64,000 nucleotides of DNA from JAWKUK01 sp041398605 (GCA_041398605.1 JAWKUK010000020.1:62001-126000), one strand, 5' to 3'. Positions 36,697 through 46,021 are shown, counted from the first letter of the stretch. The notes: generated from the sequence alone by a model not told the origin. Translations and numbers: made by a program.

Positions 36697-39600
36697 ATGC
36701 TCAGCATCCTCCCGCTCCTGCTCGCAGCCCCTCAACACGGACTCGGTCAAACGCCCGCTGGCGGCGACGAGGTCTATACCCCGCGGGTGGCCGAAGCCTC
36801 GAGCGAGGGCGCGGACGCGATGGCGCGCTTCAAGGTGCCCAAGGGCTTCGCTTTGGGCCTGTTCGCAGCCGAACCGCACCTCGCGAACCCAGTCTGCCTC
36901 GCGTTCGACCCCCAAGGCCGGGTGTATGTCGCGGAGACGTTCCGGCACCACAAGGGCGTCACGGACATGCGCGAGCACATGGCCTGGCTCGAGGATGACA
37001 TCGCCGCGCTGACGGTCGCGGACCGGGTGGCGATGTTCTTGAAGCGCGAAGGCCCGGAGCGGTTCAAGGAGCTGTACTGCGTCGAGCACGAGCGCGTGCG
37101 CCGTATCGTTGATACCGACGGGGACGGCGTCGCGGACCTGTCGACGGTCTTCGCCGACGGCTTCGACGACCCCGCGGCCGGGATCGGGGCGGGCCTCCTC
37201 GTGCGCCCCTTGAAGGGCGGCGGGCAAGACGTCTGGTACACCTGCATCCCGGACCTCTGGCGCTTGACCGACGCCGACGACGACGGCGTCGCAGAGGCGC
37301 GCGAGCGCCACACGACCGGCTACGGCGTGCGCGTCGCGCTGCTCGGCCACGACATGCACGGGCTGGCGATCGGCCCTGACGGCCGCCTTTATTTCTCGAT
37401 CGGCGACCGCGGCTTCCACGTCGAGACGCGCGAAGGGCGCACGTTGTCCCGGCCGGGCACCGGCGCCGTGTTCCGCTGCGAGCTCGACGGCGCGGACCTC
37501 GAGCTCTACTGCGTCGGGCTACGTAACCCGCAAGAGCTTGTCTTCGATGACCACGGTGACCTGTTCACCGGCGACAACAACTCGGACGGCGGGGATCAAG
37601 CGCGCTGGACGTGGCTGCTCGAGGGCAGCGACACGGGCTGGCGCCAGGCGTACCAGTGGTGCAACGACGTGCACACGCGCGGCCCGTGGAACGAGGAGGC
37701 GCTGTGGAAGCCCTTCCACGCGGAGCAGCCAGCGTACGTGCTCCCGCCGATCGCGAACTTCACCAGCGGTCCCTCGGGGCTCACCGTCTACCCGGGGACG
37801 GGCTGGAGCCCAGAGTGGAACGGCACGTTCTTCCTCTGCGACTTCCGCGGCGCGCCTGGTTACAGCGGCGTGCACGCGTTCCGCAACGCGCCAAAGGGCG
37901 CGGGCTTCGCGCTGAGCGAGGCGCGCGAGTTCCTATGGAACTGCCTGCCGACCGACGTGGACTTCGGCTACGACGGCAACCTCTACACCGTCGACTGGGT
38001 CGACGGCTGGAACCAAACGGGCAAGGGGCGGGTCTACCGGCTTGCGCCCGAGGAGCGCTCCACCGAGGAGGCGGCGCGCGTCGCCGAAGTCCAGCGGCTG
38101 CTCGGGGGCGAGCTGCGTGGGCTGTCGCACACGGAGCTCGTCGCGCTCTTCCAGCACCCGGACCGCCGCGTCCGCCAAGAGGCGCAGCTCGCGCTCGCGG
38201 AGCGCGCGCTCGACACGCCCGACAGCGTCGCCGCGCAAAACGTGATGTTTGACGCGCTGACGCTGCTGCGCGAGCCGGGCCAGGACGTGCAGGCGCGGAT
38301 CCACTCGGCCTGGCTCGTGGGTCACGTCGGCCGCCGCAACCCAGAGTACGGGCAGATCTTCGGCCCGCACCTCATGGCGCTCCTCGAGGACGTCGAGCCG
38401 GAGCTGCGCGCGCAGGGCGCGCGGGTGATCGGCGAGCTCGGCTACAAGGGCGCCGCCGAATGGATCGAGCTGCTGCTCGAGGACGCGGCGCCGCGCGTGC
38501 GACTCTTTGCGGCCGAGGCCGCCGGCCGGCTCGGCGGCGCGGTGAACCCGCGCGCGGTCCTCGCGTTGCTCGCGCGGGAAGGGGCGACGGACCCCTGGAT
38601 TCGGCAGACGTGTGTGCGGGCGCTCGAGCGCCTGCGCGACGTCGATTTGGTGCACAGCGAGCTCGCACGCAGCGATGGGGGGCGCCCGGCGCCCGCGGTC
38701 CGGCGCGCGCTCGCCGTGGTGCTGCGGCGCTGGCACGACCCGCGCGTCGCCGCGCTGCTGGACGACAGCGACCCGGCGGTCGTCGCGGAGGCCGCTGACG
38801 CGATCCATGGGGCGCGCATCGAGGAGGCATTCCCTGCCCTCGCTGAGCTGCTCGCGCGCCCGGCGGGCCAGCGTGAGTACACCGTGCGCCGCGCGCTCGA
38901 CGCGAACCGGCTCGTAGGGGGCGCCGGCGCTGCGGCGCGCGTCGCGCGCTTTGTGGTCACGGCCGGGGAGCCTGCGCACGCTGGGCTGCGCGCGGAAGCG
39001 CTGGACGTGCTGACCCGGTGGTCGGACCCGCGCACACGCGACCTCGTGATCCAGGACCGCTGGCCGCTCGAGGGGCGTCCGGCAGCGGAGCTCGAGGGCG
39101 TGGTCGACCTCCTGCGCACAGAGGTCGCGACGCTGCGCCTGCCGAACGAGGTCATGGCCGCCTGGGTGCGCTTTGCGTCGCGCCACGACCAGAGCGACCA
39201 GGCGGTCGACGTCTTGGGCTTCCTCGCGCGCGGGGCGGACGCGCCTTCGGCCGACGCCGACGCGGTGCGCTTCGTCGATCCGCTGGAGGTCGCGCGCAGC
39301 GCAGACGTTCGGCGCGCCGCCCTGGAAGAGCTCTACCGCGCGAACCCGCGGCGCGCGGCGAGCCTGGCGCGCGGCTTTCGGGCCGAGCGAGACGGGCGCA
39401 TCCGCGCCTCGATGTTGACGATCCTCGGCGCGACCGAGCCCGAGGTGGCGGTCGCGAACCTGATGGAGGCCATCGCCGCCGGGACGCGCGCGGGCGAAGC
39501 GGTGACCGCGCTCGGGGCGATCGGGCACCCTGCGGCCGAGGCGGCGCTCGTCGCCCTCTTCGACGGCGCAGGCGGCGCGGAGCCGGCGTGGATGGTCGAG

Positions 39601-40167
39601 TGGCTCGAAGTCGCTGGGGCCCGTCCGCCTGGGGCGCTGCGGACTCGGGTGGACGCGCACAACCTGAACGTTGCGACGGCGCTCCAATCCGGAGACCCGC
39701 TCGCGGGCTGGCGGATGACCCTCTCGGGCGGCGACGCCAAGGCCGGCCGCAAGGTCTTCCGCGAGCACCCGGCGGTCACCTGCACGAAGTGCCACAAGCT
39801 CGGCGGCGAGGGCGGCAGCGAGGCCGGGCCGGTCCTGGACGGCGTCGCCACGCGCCTGACCCCCGAGGAGCTCCTGCGCTCGGTCGTTGACCCGAACGCG
39901 GCCCTCGCGGAGGGCTTCCAGAACTGGCTCCTGCGCACCACCGACGACGAGGTCTTTGTCGGTCGCCTGATCGAGGACACGCCAGAGCGCGTCGTGCTCG
40001 AGACGAACCAGTTGGAGCGCTACGAGCTGGCGCCCGATGAGATCGCCCTGCGCAAGCGCGATGTCTCCGCGATGCCCCAAGACACCGCGAGCCACCTGTC
40101 TCGCCGCGAGATGCGGGACCTGATGGCCTTCCTGCAGGGGCAGCGCACACCCGCGCCGTCCAAATGA
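36697..40167 (+). CDS. Planctomycete/Verrucomicrobia-type membrane-bound dehydrogenase with HEAT repeats and C-terminal cytochrome c domain
   Basis: A 1156-residue secreted protein. After a signal peptide (MLSILPLLLAA) comes a six-bladed propeller of the TIGR02604 type (about 35-455): GFALGLFAAEPHLANPVCLAFDPQGRVYVAE, RRIVDTDGDGVAD, GLAIGPDGRLYFSIGDRG and FDDHGDLFTGDNNSDGGD. Roughly 470-960 is HEAT-like helical repeat (repeated LL-D-x-x-P-x-V-R-x-x-A). The C-terminal heme domain is of the TIGR02603 type with one CTKCH at 1029-1033. It likely oxidises sugars or alcohols and passes electrons to its heme. This fusion is a strong taxonomic marker for the PVC group. Confidence 0.92.
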   Translation: MLSILPLLLAAPQHGLGQTPAGGDEVYTPRVAEASSEGADAMARFKVPKGFALGLFAAEPHLANPVCLAFDPQGRVYVAETFRHHKGVTDMREHMAWLEDDIAALTVADRVAMFLKREGPERFKELYCVEHERVRRIVDTDGDGVADLSTVFADGFDDPAAGIGAGLLVRPLKGGGQDVWYTCIPDLWRLTDADDDGVAEARERHTTGYGVRVALLGHDMHGLAIGPDGRLYFSIGDRGFHVETREGRTLSRPGTGAVFRCELDGADLELYCVGLRNPQELVFDDHGDLFTGDNNSDGGDQARWTWLLEGSDTGWRQAYQWCNDVHTRGPWNEEALWKPFHAEQPAYVLPPIANFTSGPSGLTVYPGTGWSPEWNGTFFLCDFRGAPGYSGVHAFRNAPKGAGFALSEAREFLWNCLPTDVDFGYDGNLYTVDWVDGWNQTGKGRVYRLAPEERSTEEAARVAEVQRLLGGELRGLSHTELVALFQHPDRRVRQEAQLALAERALDTPDSVAAQNVMFDALTLLREPGQDVQARIHSAWLVGHVGRRNPEYGQIFGPHLMALLEDVEPELRAQGARVIGELGYKGAAEWIELLLEDAAPRVRLFAAEAAGRLGGAVNPRAVLALLAREGATDPWIRQTCVRALERLRDVDLVHSELARSDGGRPAPAVRRALAVVLRRWHDPRVAALLDDSDPAVVAEAADAIHGARIEEAFPALAELLARPAGQREYTVRRALDANRLVGGAGAAARVARFVVTAGEPAHAGLRAEALDVLTRWSDPRTRDLVIQDRWPLEGRPAAELEGVVDLLRTEVATLRLPNEVMAAWVRFASRHDQSDQAVDVLGFLARGADAPSADADAVRFVDPLEVARSADVRRAALEELYRANPRRAASLARGFRAERDGRIRASMLTILGATEPEVAVANLMEAIAAGTRAGEAVTALGAIGHPAAEAALVALFDGAGGAEPAWMVEWLEVAGARPPGALRTRVDAHNLNVATALQSGDPLAGWRMTLSGGDAKAGRKVFREHPAVTCTKCHKLGGEGGSEAGPVLDGVATRLTPEELLRSVVDPNAALAEGFQNWLLRTTDDEVFVGRLIEDTPERVVLETNQLERYELAPDEIALRKRDVSAMPQDTASHLSRREMRDLMAFLQGQRTPAPSK

Positions 40168-40272
40168 GCGACAGCCCCCGCGCGGACCACAGACGCCCTC
40201 AAGCGCTGCGTCTCCGGTGGCCGACGAGCGGGGGAGCGTTGCGCCGGGGTGTCCGTGCGTCGCGCGGGCGCT

Positions 40273-41235
40273 ATGGCGAACTCTGCGACACTCAGCTTCA
40301 GCAAGACCGGACGCGGCCTCTTCACCGCGGACGAGGTCCGACAGCTCATGCAGGTCGAGTTCGAGCGCGCGCGTCGCTACGGCTACGCGATCGCTTGCCT
40401 CGCGATCCAGGTCGACCGGCTCGAGCACATCGAGACCGTGCACGGCCTCGAGACGAAGCACGAGATCCTCTTTGCCATCGCTGAGCTCGTGAAGGGCGCG
40501 ACCCGGGCCGGCGATCTGCTCGGGTACTTGGTGCAGGACCGCTTGATCGTCCTGGTGCCGCACACCCCTGGCGAGGCTGCACGGGCGCTGGGGGAGCGGC
40601 TCCTCACGGGCGCGCGCAAGCTGCGCTTTTCCAGCCAAGGGCGCACGATTCGCATCGCGCTCTCGATCGGCGTCGCGCACAACCAGAACCCGGACGCGAC
40701 CTCATTTGCGATCTTGGAAGAGGTCGCGAACGAAGGCCGCATCGTCGCGGACACGAGCGGCGGCGACCGCGTCGCGGAGACGGACCTGTATCGGCTCCAC
40801 CACGCCAAGGACGATGTCCCTGCGAACGGCTACCGCGGACGCCTCGAGACGCTCGTCGATGAGCGCGGCGACCTCGAAGCTGCCGTGGCGCAAGTCACCG
40901 AGGAGATCGTGGAACGCGCGCTGCGCGAAGCGCGCGAGGAGTGGGCGAAGTCGCTCCCCCCGGTGAGCTCCGAGGACGAGTCCGAGGCCGCGACCTACAA
41001 GAAGCAGGTTGAGATGCTGCAGCGGCGGCTCTCGAAGCTCACGGAGTCGCTCGGGCTCACCGAGAAGGAGCTCGCCCGGGTCCGCCGCATGAAGGCTGTC
41101 GACAACGGCATCGCGTCGGAGTTCCGCGATGTGCAGGGGCTCGTCGGCGAGGACGAGCAGACGGAGCTCAAGAAAGAGCTCATGTCGAAGATCTTCGCCG
41201 CGAACCTCGACTTGCACCGCAAGCGCCCCGCTTGA
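40273..41235 (+). CDS. Degenerate GGDEF-domain protein with MamK-partner-type coiled-coil tail
   Basis: A 320-residue protein. Residues ~18-165 have the GGDEF fold pattern (FERARRYGYAIACLAIQVD, then ELVKGATRAGDLLGYLVQDRLIVLVP, and IRIALSIGVAH), but the signature is GYLVQ at 84-88 instead of GG(D/E)EF, so no diguanylate cyclase activity is expected. A helical linker (190-240) leads to the tail at 246-320: MLQRRLSKLTESLG, AVDNGIAS, VQGL, KKELMSKIFAANLDL. This tail is homologous to that of the small protein before the MamK-like actin gene. ATG 40273 is preferred to the in-frame GTG at 40249. It is 105 bases after the dehydrogenase gene and ends at a bidirectional hairpin. Confidence 0.8.
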   Translation: MANSATLSFSKTGRGLFTADEVRQLMQVEFERARRYGYAIACLAIQVDRLEHIETVHGLETKHEILFAIAELVKGATRAGDLLGYLVQDRLIVLVPHTPGEAARALGERLLTGARKLRFSSQGRTIRIALSIGVAHNQNPDATSFAILEEVANEGRIVADTSGGDRVAETDLYRLHHAKDDVPANGYRGRLETLVDERGDLEAAVAQVTEEIVERALREAREEWAKSLPPVSSEDESEAATYKKQVEMLQRRLSKLTESLGLTEKELARVRRMKAVDNGIASEFRDVQGLVGEDEQTELKKELMSKIFAANLDLHRKRPA

Positions 41236-41242
41236 AATGCGC

Positions 41243-41269
41243 ACGGGCCGCGCGAGGAGCGCGGCCCGT
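41243..41269. terminator. Bidirectional hairpin terminator
   Basis: ACGGGCCGCGC and GCGCGGCCCGT form a perfect 11-bp stem with a GAGGA loop, seven bases after the degenerate GGDEF gene stop. It lies between convergent genes and could stop transcription from both. The T-tract is only two bases long. Confidence 0.7.
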
Positions 41270-41347
41270 TCACGGCACTCGCCTGGCGGAGCTCGCCGCA
41301 GGCTGGTCGTCGCGGCCGAAGGAGCACCTCCAGCCGCGCATCGGGGG

Positions 41348-42940
41348 TCACGGGCAGAAGAACAGGCTGACCGCGTTGCTGTAGTTCCAGGTCGCTTGGC
41401 CGCCGACGGAGTCGCGGTACCAGTACTGGAAGTTCCAGGACTGGCCCGGAAGGATCGCGCCTGCGCCGACGCTCTGCTGCGGGGCCGTGAAATCGATCGC
41501 GCGGTTGACGCCGCCGAGCAAGTCAGAGACGAGGACCGGCGCCATACGAATCGCCGGCTGGGTCGCCGAGCCACCGACACACGTCAGGCCTTGGCCGTTC
41601 GGGACCGCGACCTGCGCGCCGCCGTAGAAGAAGATGCCGGCCGAGAACGCCGGGAGCGCATTGCAGGAGATCGTCAGGTTGTTGTCCGCGATCGAGAGCG
41701 AGCCCGCGGTCGTCAAGAACGCCGCGTTGCCCGTGCTGTTCGCCTGCGCCTGGCAATAGGTCGTTGCCCCGCAGTCCTGCACGATCTTCCAGATCTGGCC
41801 GCCTTGCTCGACGATGTAGAGCTCGCCATTCAGGTCCTCGGCGAAGCTCACGATCGACGTGATCGTCCCCCCGGAGGTCGGGCGCAGCTCGAGGGTGCGG
41901 TCCGTGACCGGCGAAGCGGTCCCCGTGGCCGGGTCGTACGAGATGCTCCAGATCTTGCTCGAGCAGTAGTCCGCGAAGAAATACGTGCCGTTGAGCGACG
42001 GGATCGCCGAGCCGCGGTAGTTGTAGCCGCCCGTGATCGAACAGTTGCCGCCCGCGTGCGTGTAGTCGTGGAACGGCAACGTGAGCGCCGTTGAGTTGCA
42101 GGTGCAGCCCGTGAGGCCCGTGCACGCGAAGCCTTCCATGCAGCGCCAGCCGAAGTTGAGGCCGCCGACGCCGGCCGGCGCGAAGTCCACCTCTTCACGG
42201 GCGCCTTGACCGACGTCGCCGATGTACATGTCACCGGTCAGGCGGTCGAAGCTCCAGCGCCAGGGGTTCCGCAGGCCGACGAACCAGATCTCATCGTTGT
42301 AGCCGCCGGCGCCGACGAAGGGGTTGTCGCCGGGGATGAACGGCGCGGGGATGTCGACGTCGAAGCGCAACATCTTGCCGAGGTTGCTCGTCTGGCTCTG
42401 CGCGCGGCCGTTGGGGTCGTTGCCGGAGCCGCCGTCGCCCATGCCGACGTAGAGCTTGCCGTCCGGCCCGAACTGGATGCAGCCGCCGTTGTGGTTGGAG
42501 AAGTCTTGGTTGACCTGGATGATCGTCTGGACCGGCGTCGGGCTCGCGACGTTCGGGTCGCCCGTCACGCCGTACTCGACGACAAACGTGTTGCCCGCTC
42601 CGGCGCCCGTGTAGTTGACGAAGAAGCGCCCGTTGTTCTGATAGTCGGGGTGGAACGCGAGGCCAAGGAGGCCGCGCTCACCGCCGCTCAGCACCGGGCC
42701 GCCGGCCGCGGGCCGAAGGTCGATGAACGGCGTCGCGAGGAGCGCGCCGTTGAGGACCACGCGGATTCGACCCACTTGCTCGACGATGAAGAACCGGCTC
42801 GGGTCGCCCGGCGCCTGGGTCATGTACGTGGGGCCGGAGACGCCCTGGACGAAGAGCTCCGTCGTAAGCGATTGGGCTTGGGCGGCGGGCGCAAGCGTCA
42901 TGGACGCGAGGGCCAGCGCGAAGATCGTGCTGCGCAGCAT
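41348..42940 (-). CDS. Secreted glucose/sorbosone-type (soluble PQQ) sugar dehydrogenase with planctomycete FQYWYRD tail
   Basis: A 530-residue exported protein (signal MLRSTIFALALASMTLAPAAQAQ). The six-bladed propeller occupies about 25-385: FIVEQVGRIRVV, GGERGLLGLAFHPDYQNNGRFFVNY, FSNHNGGCIQFGPDGKLYVGMGDGG, EIWFVGLRNPWRWSFD, YIGDVGQGAREEVD. The NHNGG histidine corresponds to the catalytic base of soluble glucose dehydrogenase, so oxidation of an aldose with PQQ is plausible. A C-terminal ~140-residue module follows (YCQAQANSTGNAAF ... GIFFYGG ... LTCVGG ... NFQYWYRDSVGGQATWNYSN) and matches the tail of the secreted protein at 15841-17328. Gene is on its own transcript, divergent from a sulfatase-like gene. 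Confidence 0.9.
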   Translation of the reverse strand: MLRSTIFALALASMTLAPAAQAQSLTTELFVQGVSGPTYMTQAPGDPSRFFIVEQVGRIRVVLNGALLATPFIDLRPAAGGPVLSGGERGLLGLAFHPDYQNNGRFFVNYTGAGAGNTFVVEYGVTGDPNVASPTPVQTIIQVNQDFSNHNGGCIQFGPDGKLYVGMGDGGSGNDPNGRAQSQTSNLGKMLRFDVDIPAPFIPGDNPFVGAGGYNDEIWFVGLRNPWRWSFDRLTGDMYIGDVGQGAREEVDFAPAGVGGLNFGWRCMEGFACTGLTGCTCNSTALTLPFHDYTHAGGNCSITGGYNYRGSAIPSLNGTYFFADYCSSKIWSISYDPATGTASPVTDRTLELRPTSGGTITSIVSFAEDLNGELYIVEQGGQIWKIVQDCGATTYCQAQANSTGNAAFLTTAGSLSIADNNLTISCNALPAFSAGIFFYGGAQVAVPNGQGLTCVGGSATQPAIRMAPVLVSDLLGGVNRAIDFTAPQQSVGAGAILPGQSWNFQYWYRDSVGGQATWNYSNAVSLFFCP

Positions 42941-43272
42941 AGGAGAGAGATTTGAGGTCGTCTGGGTCGCGGCCCCAAGGGCCCGGACGGAGAACGTGTG
43001 CGGACGGCGAGGGTCGAGGCTGGAGAATCAGTCGCTCCTCTGGCCGAGGCGGATTGCTGGCACCTCGGCCTTCAGCGCGGACTCCTTGGGGGTCAAAGCC
43101 CACGCCCTCGACCCACCTAAGATACCCCCCCGACGGCCGGCCTATACCGTAGGTTCCGCCGACGATCGCATTGGACACACTCTCGGGGCGCGGTACGGTA
43201 GGAGCGAGCCTCATCTTGCGTCACAGCCTGCGAACCCACTCACGCGCAGCCCATGCGCCGCCGACCGCCGCG
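42941..43272. promoter_or_regulatory. Divergent intergenic region between sugar dehydrogenase and sulfatase-like genes
   Basis: 332 bases with no convincing gene. It must hold promoters for both directions. GGTACGGT at 43192-43199 resembles the TAGGTACGGT elements found before two other genes (15792, 35476) and may be a -10-like element for the sulfatase-like gene. CCTATACCGTAGG at 43141-43153 is another AT-richer patch. No operator or riboswitch is recognised. Confidence 0.35.
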
Positions 43273-44847
43273 ATGCCTCGGATGACCCGGGGGGCTGCGT
43301 CGCAGTGGAGGCGGCCAAGGGCGAGCCCCTGGGCCCCCCTGGCGGCGAGCGCGATTCTGTTCGGTGGGGGCACTGCGTGCGGCGGCGGCGCGCCGTCGCC
43401 GCATCCGCGCCACGTCCTGCTGATCAGCCTCGATACGACGCGCGCGGATCAGCTGGGCTGCTACGGCGGGCCGGCGTCCACGCCCGCCCTCGACGCCCTC
43501 GCGGCCGAGGGCGTTCGCTTCGGCGACTGCACCTCTGCCGCCGCGACGACCCTGGCGTCACATACGTCGCTCATGACCGGGACGTACCCCCGCAGCCACG
43601 GCGTGCCGCGCAACGGGTTCGTCCTCGATAGTCGCAACGAGACATTGGCGGAGCGCCTCGGCCAGGCCGGCTTCTGGTGCGCTGCGTTCCTCGGCTCGTT
43701 CGCGCTCGACGCGCGCTTCGGGTTCGCGCAAGGCTTCGACCACTTCGACCAGGACTTCGAGGTCGCGGTGGGGGTCGGCGGCGGGGATCAAGAGCAGCGG
43801 CGCGCGGAGCGCGTCACCGAGGCGCTGCTGGCACACGTCGACGTCGTTGCGGCGCGCGAGGGCTTTGAAGCCGATGGGCGGCTGTTCTTGTTCGCGCACT
43901 ACTTCGATCCGCATGCGCCCTATGCGCCGCCTGGCGCGCGCGACGCGGGTGGCACGCTCCCGCGCATCGGCGCGGCCGTCGAGGGCCTGCAGCGGGCGGC
44001 GCTCGGCGTTGCGCCGGGGGTCGCCGCAGTGGTGAAGAGCGGGCTGCCCGATGCGCTCGTCCACGCGGCGCCCGCGCAGCCAACCTCCGAGGACCGCGCG
44101 CTCGCCGGGCTGTACGCCGACGAGATCCAGTATGCGGACACCGCGATCGGCCGGCTCCTGGTCGGGCTCGAAGCGCGCGGGCTCTTGCAGGACACGCTCG
44201 TGGTCGTCACAGCCGACCACGGGGAGACGTTCTGGGAGCACCCCAACTTCTGGAACCATGGCCTATGGGTGCACCAGACCGACGTGCACGTGCCTTTGAT
44301 CTTGCGCCTACCGCGGGCGCAAACGCCGGACGAGCGCGCGCGTGTCATCGATGCGCCCGTGTCTGGGGTCGACGTCATGCCGACCGTGCTCCACCTGCTC
44401 GGCCTGCCGCCGTCGGCGCGCTGCGAGGGCTTGGACCTCACGCCGCTGCTCGCGGGGGAGGCGCTGCCGATGCGCGCGCTGTTCGCAGAAGCGACCCAGC
44501 CTGGGTCCGCGGTCGAGCCGAAGTCGGGCGCGCGCGTCGAGGGCGCTGACTTCGGCGCAGCTTGGTGGAACGACGCGAAGCCGGTGGCCGTTCGCAGCGG
44601 GCCGTTCAAGCTCGTCCGCGCCGCGTATCTCGGGTACGAGGCGCTCTTCGATCTGTCGCGTGATCCATGGGAGCGCCAGGATCTCAGCCGCGATCCGACC
44701 CATGCAGCGACCCTGTCGGCGCTGCGCACGGCGCTCGCGACCTATCGCGCCTCTGGCCAAGCTCTGACCTCGAGCTTCGACCCAGCGCAGAGCCTCGAGA
44801 CGGTGAGGCGTCTCGAGGCCCTCGGGTACTACGAGTCAGGACACTGA
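43273..44847 (+). CDS. Sulfatase-fold hydrolase without the formylglycine motif (exported)
   Basis: A 524-residue alkaline-phosphatase-superfamily protein with an N-terminal export signal (PLAASAILFGGGTAC). Metal ligands are visible at ISLDTTRADQLGCYG (D54) and VVTADHGETFWEH, and LYADEIQYADTAIGRLL matches sulfatases. At the nucleophile position sulfatases have C/S-x-P-S-R; here the sequence is T93-L-A-S-H before TSLMTG, so no formylglycine can form and a threonine is the probable nucleophile, as in phosphotransferase relatives. ATG 43273 is the likely start; ATG 43282 is an alternative. A non-canonical lipobox (GTAC) leaves lipidation uncertain. Compare the second such gene at 49453-51024. 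Confidence 0.85.
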   Translation: MPRMTRGAASQWRRPRASPWAPLAASAILFGGGTACGGGAPSPHPRHVLLISLDTTRADQLGCYGGPASTPALDALAAEGVRFGDCTSAAATTLASHTSLMTGTYPRSHGVPRNGFVLDSRNETLAERLGQAGFWCAAFLGSFALDARFGFAQGFDHFDQDFEVAVGVGGGDQEQRRAERVTEALLAHVDVVAAREGFEADGRLFLFAHYFDPHAPYAPPGARDAGGTLPRIGAAVEGLQRAALGVAPGVAAVVKSGLPDALVHAAPAQPTSEDRALAGLYADEIQYADTAIGRLLVGLEARGLLQDTLVVVTADHGETFWEHPNFWNHGLWVHQTDVHVPLILRLPRAQTPDERARVIDAPVSGVDVMPTVLHLLGLPPSARCEGLDLTPLLAGEALPMRALFAEATQPGSAVEPKSGARVEGADFGAAWWNDAKPVAVRSGPFKLVRAAYLGYEALFDLSRDPWERQDLSRDPTHAATLSALRTALATYRASGQALTSSFDPAQSLETVRRLEALGYYESGH

Positions 44848-44848
44848 G

Positions 44849-44914
44849 GCGCCGCGTCCGGTTGGGAGGGGCACAGCACCGCCGCGCCCTCACCTCACGG
44901 ACGGACGCGGGCGC
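44849..44914. terminator. Probable bidirectional terminator between convergent genes
   Basis: GCGCCGCGTCCG (44849-44860) pairs with CGGACGCGGGCGC (44902-44914, one bulged G); an inner GAGGGG/CCCTC pairing shortens the loop. It fills the gap between the convergent sulfatase-like and AsmA-like genes. No T-tract. Confidence 0.4.
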
Positions 44915-46021
44915 TCACTTGCCGCCGCCGCCGAACAGCTTCTTCGACGCGCCCTTGAGCGCGTTGTTGGCCTTCTCGTCGGCCTCCTGCTTCAGCTTCT
45001 CCAGCCCTTCCGCGGCCTTCTTCTCGACCTCATCGGCCTTGGCTCCGACCGCTGCCGCGCCCTCTTTCGCCGCGTCCTGCGGAGCGCTGGCCCCGTCCTT
45101 GCCGAGCGCCGAGTCGAGCGCGCCGCCGAGCGCCCCGCCGACCGCCTCCTTCACCTTGTCGAGCTCCTTAGCGCCCTTGTCCTTCAGCGCGTCCGCCTCG
45201 CTCTTCAGGCGCTCTTGCGCCTGGTCGAGGCCCTTCTGCGCGGCGTCCTTCGCCGCGTCCTGCGCCGCGTCGAGCGCGCCACCGAGGCCGCCCGCGAGCC
45301 CGCCATCGAGGGTCGCACGTAGCAGCTTCATCGCGGGGCCAGGTACGACCTTATCCGCGGCATCGAGCGCGCTGACCGAGACCTGCTCCATCAGCTTGCC
45401 GGCGAGCTCTGCGACGGTGACGCCGTCAGGGCCGGAGAGCGCGGTCCAATCGGCATCGTACGCCGGCAGCTCGAAGCGCTTCTCGATCGCGTCGAGCCCC
45501 GGAATCCCGCTCAGGTCGATGCTCGCAGCGAGGCCAGCGATGCGGATGCGTTTGACCTGCAGGCGCGGGCCTGGGCCGCTATCGCCGCCAGCGTCGGGTG
45601 GCGGCGTCGCGTCGCCTGCGGCGAGCTTGCGCACCTGCTGGAGGACCGGGAGCAGGTTGCTCTCGGTGCCCTTCTGCACGAGGTGGAGCTCGAGCCCTTC
45701 GATCACGATCTCGTCGATGACCTTGGGCTCACCAAAGAGCGAGCGCGTGCCGACGCCGACTGCGAGCTTGCCGACCTCCAACAGCGGATCGCCTTCGAAG
45801 CCAGCGGGGCTGGCGACCCGGTAGCCCTCGAGGGCGAGCCCGCTCGTGCCGAAGCCGAGCTTGGCGCCGAGGTGGGCGAGGGTGGTCGGCACGCCGAAGG
45901 CGTAGCGCGAGCCTTGTTCGACCGCGCCCTTGGCGGCCGATGGGACGAGGAACCAGCTCGCGATTGCGACGAGTAGGGCGAGGACAACCGCGAGCGCGAA
46001 GAGCTTCTTGATCAGCTTCAT
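44915..46021 (-). CDS. AsmA-like protein with helical Ala/Lys/Asp-rich tail
   Basis: A 368-residue protein with an N-terminal membrane anchor (KLFALAVVLALLVAIASWFLV). Residues ~25-130 follow the AsmA/DUF748 pattern: AVEQGSRYAFGVPTTLAHL, LALEGYRVASPAGF, LLEVGKLAVGV, EIVIEGLELHL. Such proteins are thought to bridge membranes and move phospholipid. From about 235 onward the chain is low-complexity and strongly helical (repeated AAKDAAQK, EVEKKAAEGLEKLKQEADEKA), resembling LEA-like or apolipoprotein-like sequence, and ends FGGGGK. ATG 46021 begins just before the anchor; the frame is open 15 codons upstream. It lies 141 bases downstream of the pentaheme cytochrome, same strand. Confidence 0.75.
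   Translation of the reverse strand: MKLIKKLFALAVVLALLVAIASWFLVPSAAKGAVEQGSRYAFGVPTTLAHLGAKLGFGTSGLALEGYRVASPAGFEGDPLLEVGKLAVGVGTRSLFGEPKVIDEIVIEGLELHLVQKGTESNLLPVLQQVRKLAAGDATPPPDAGGDSGPGPRLQVKRIRIAGLAASIDLSGIPGLDAIEKRFELPAYDADWTALSGPDGVTVAELAGKLMEQVSVSALDAADKVVPGPAMKLLRATLDGGLAGGLGGALDAAQDAAKDAAQKGLDQAQERLKSEADALKDKGAKELDKVKEAVGGALGGALDSALGKDGASAPQDAAKEGAAAVGAKADEVEKKAAEGLEKLKQEADEKANNALKGASKKLFGGGGK

Noticed and set aside
33593..41235. Magnetosome gene island
   Set aside because: Only a MamK-like actin is present; no mamA, mamB, mamE, mamI, mamL, mamM, mamO or mamQ-like gene is visible in the window.
40273..41235. Active diguanylate cyclase
   Set aside because: The GGDEF signature position reads GYLVQ, lacking the catalytic acidic residue and both glycines.
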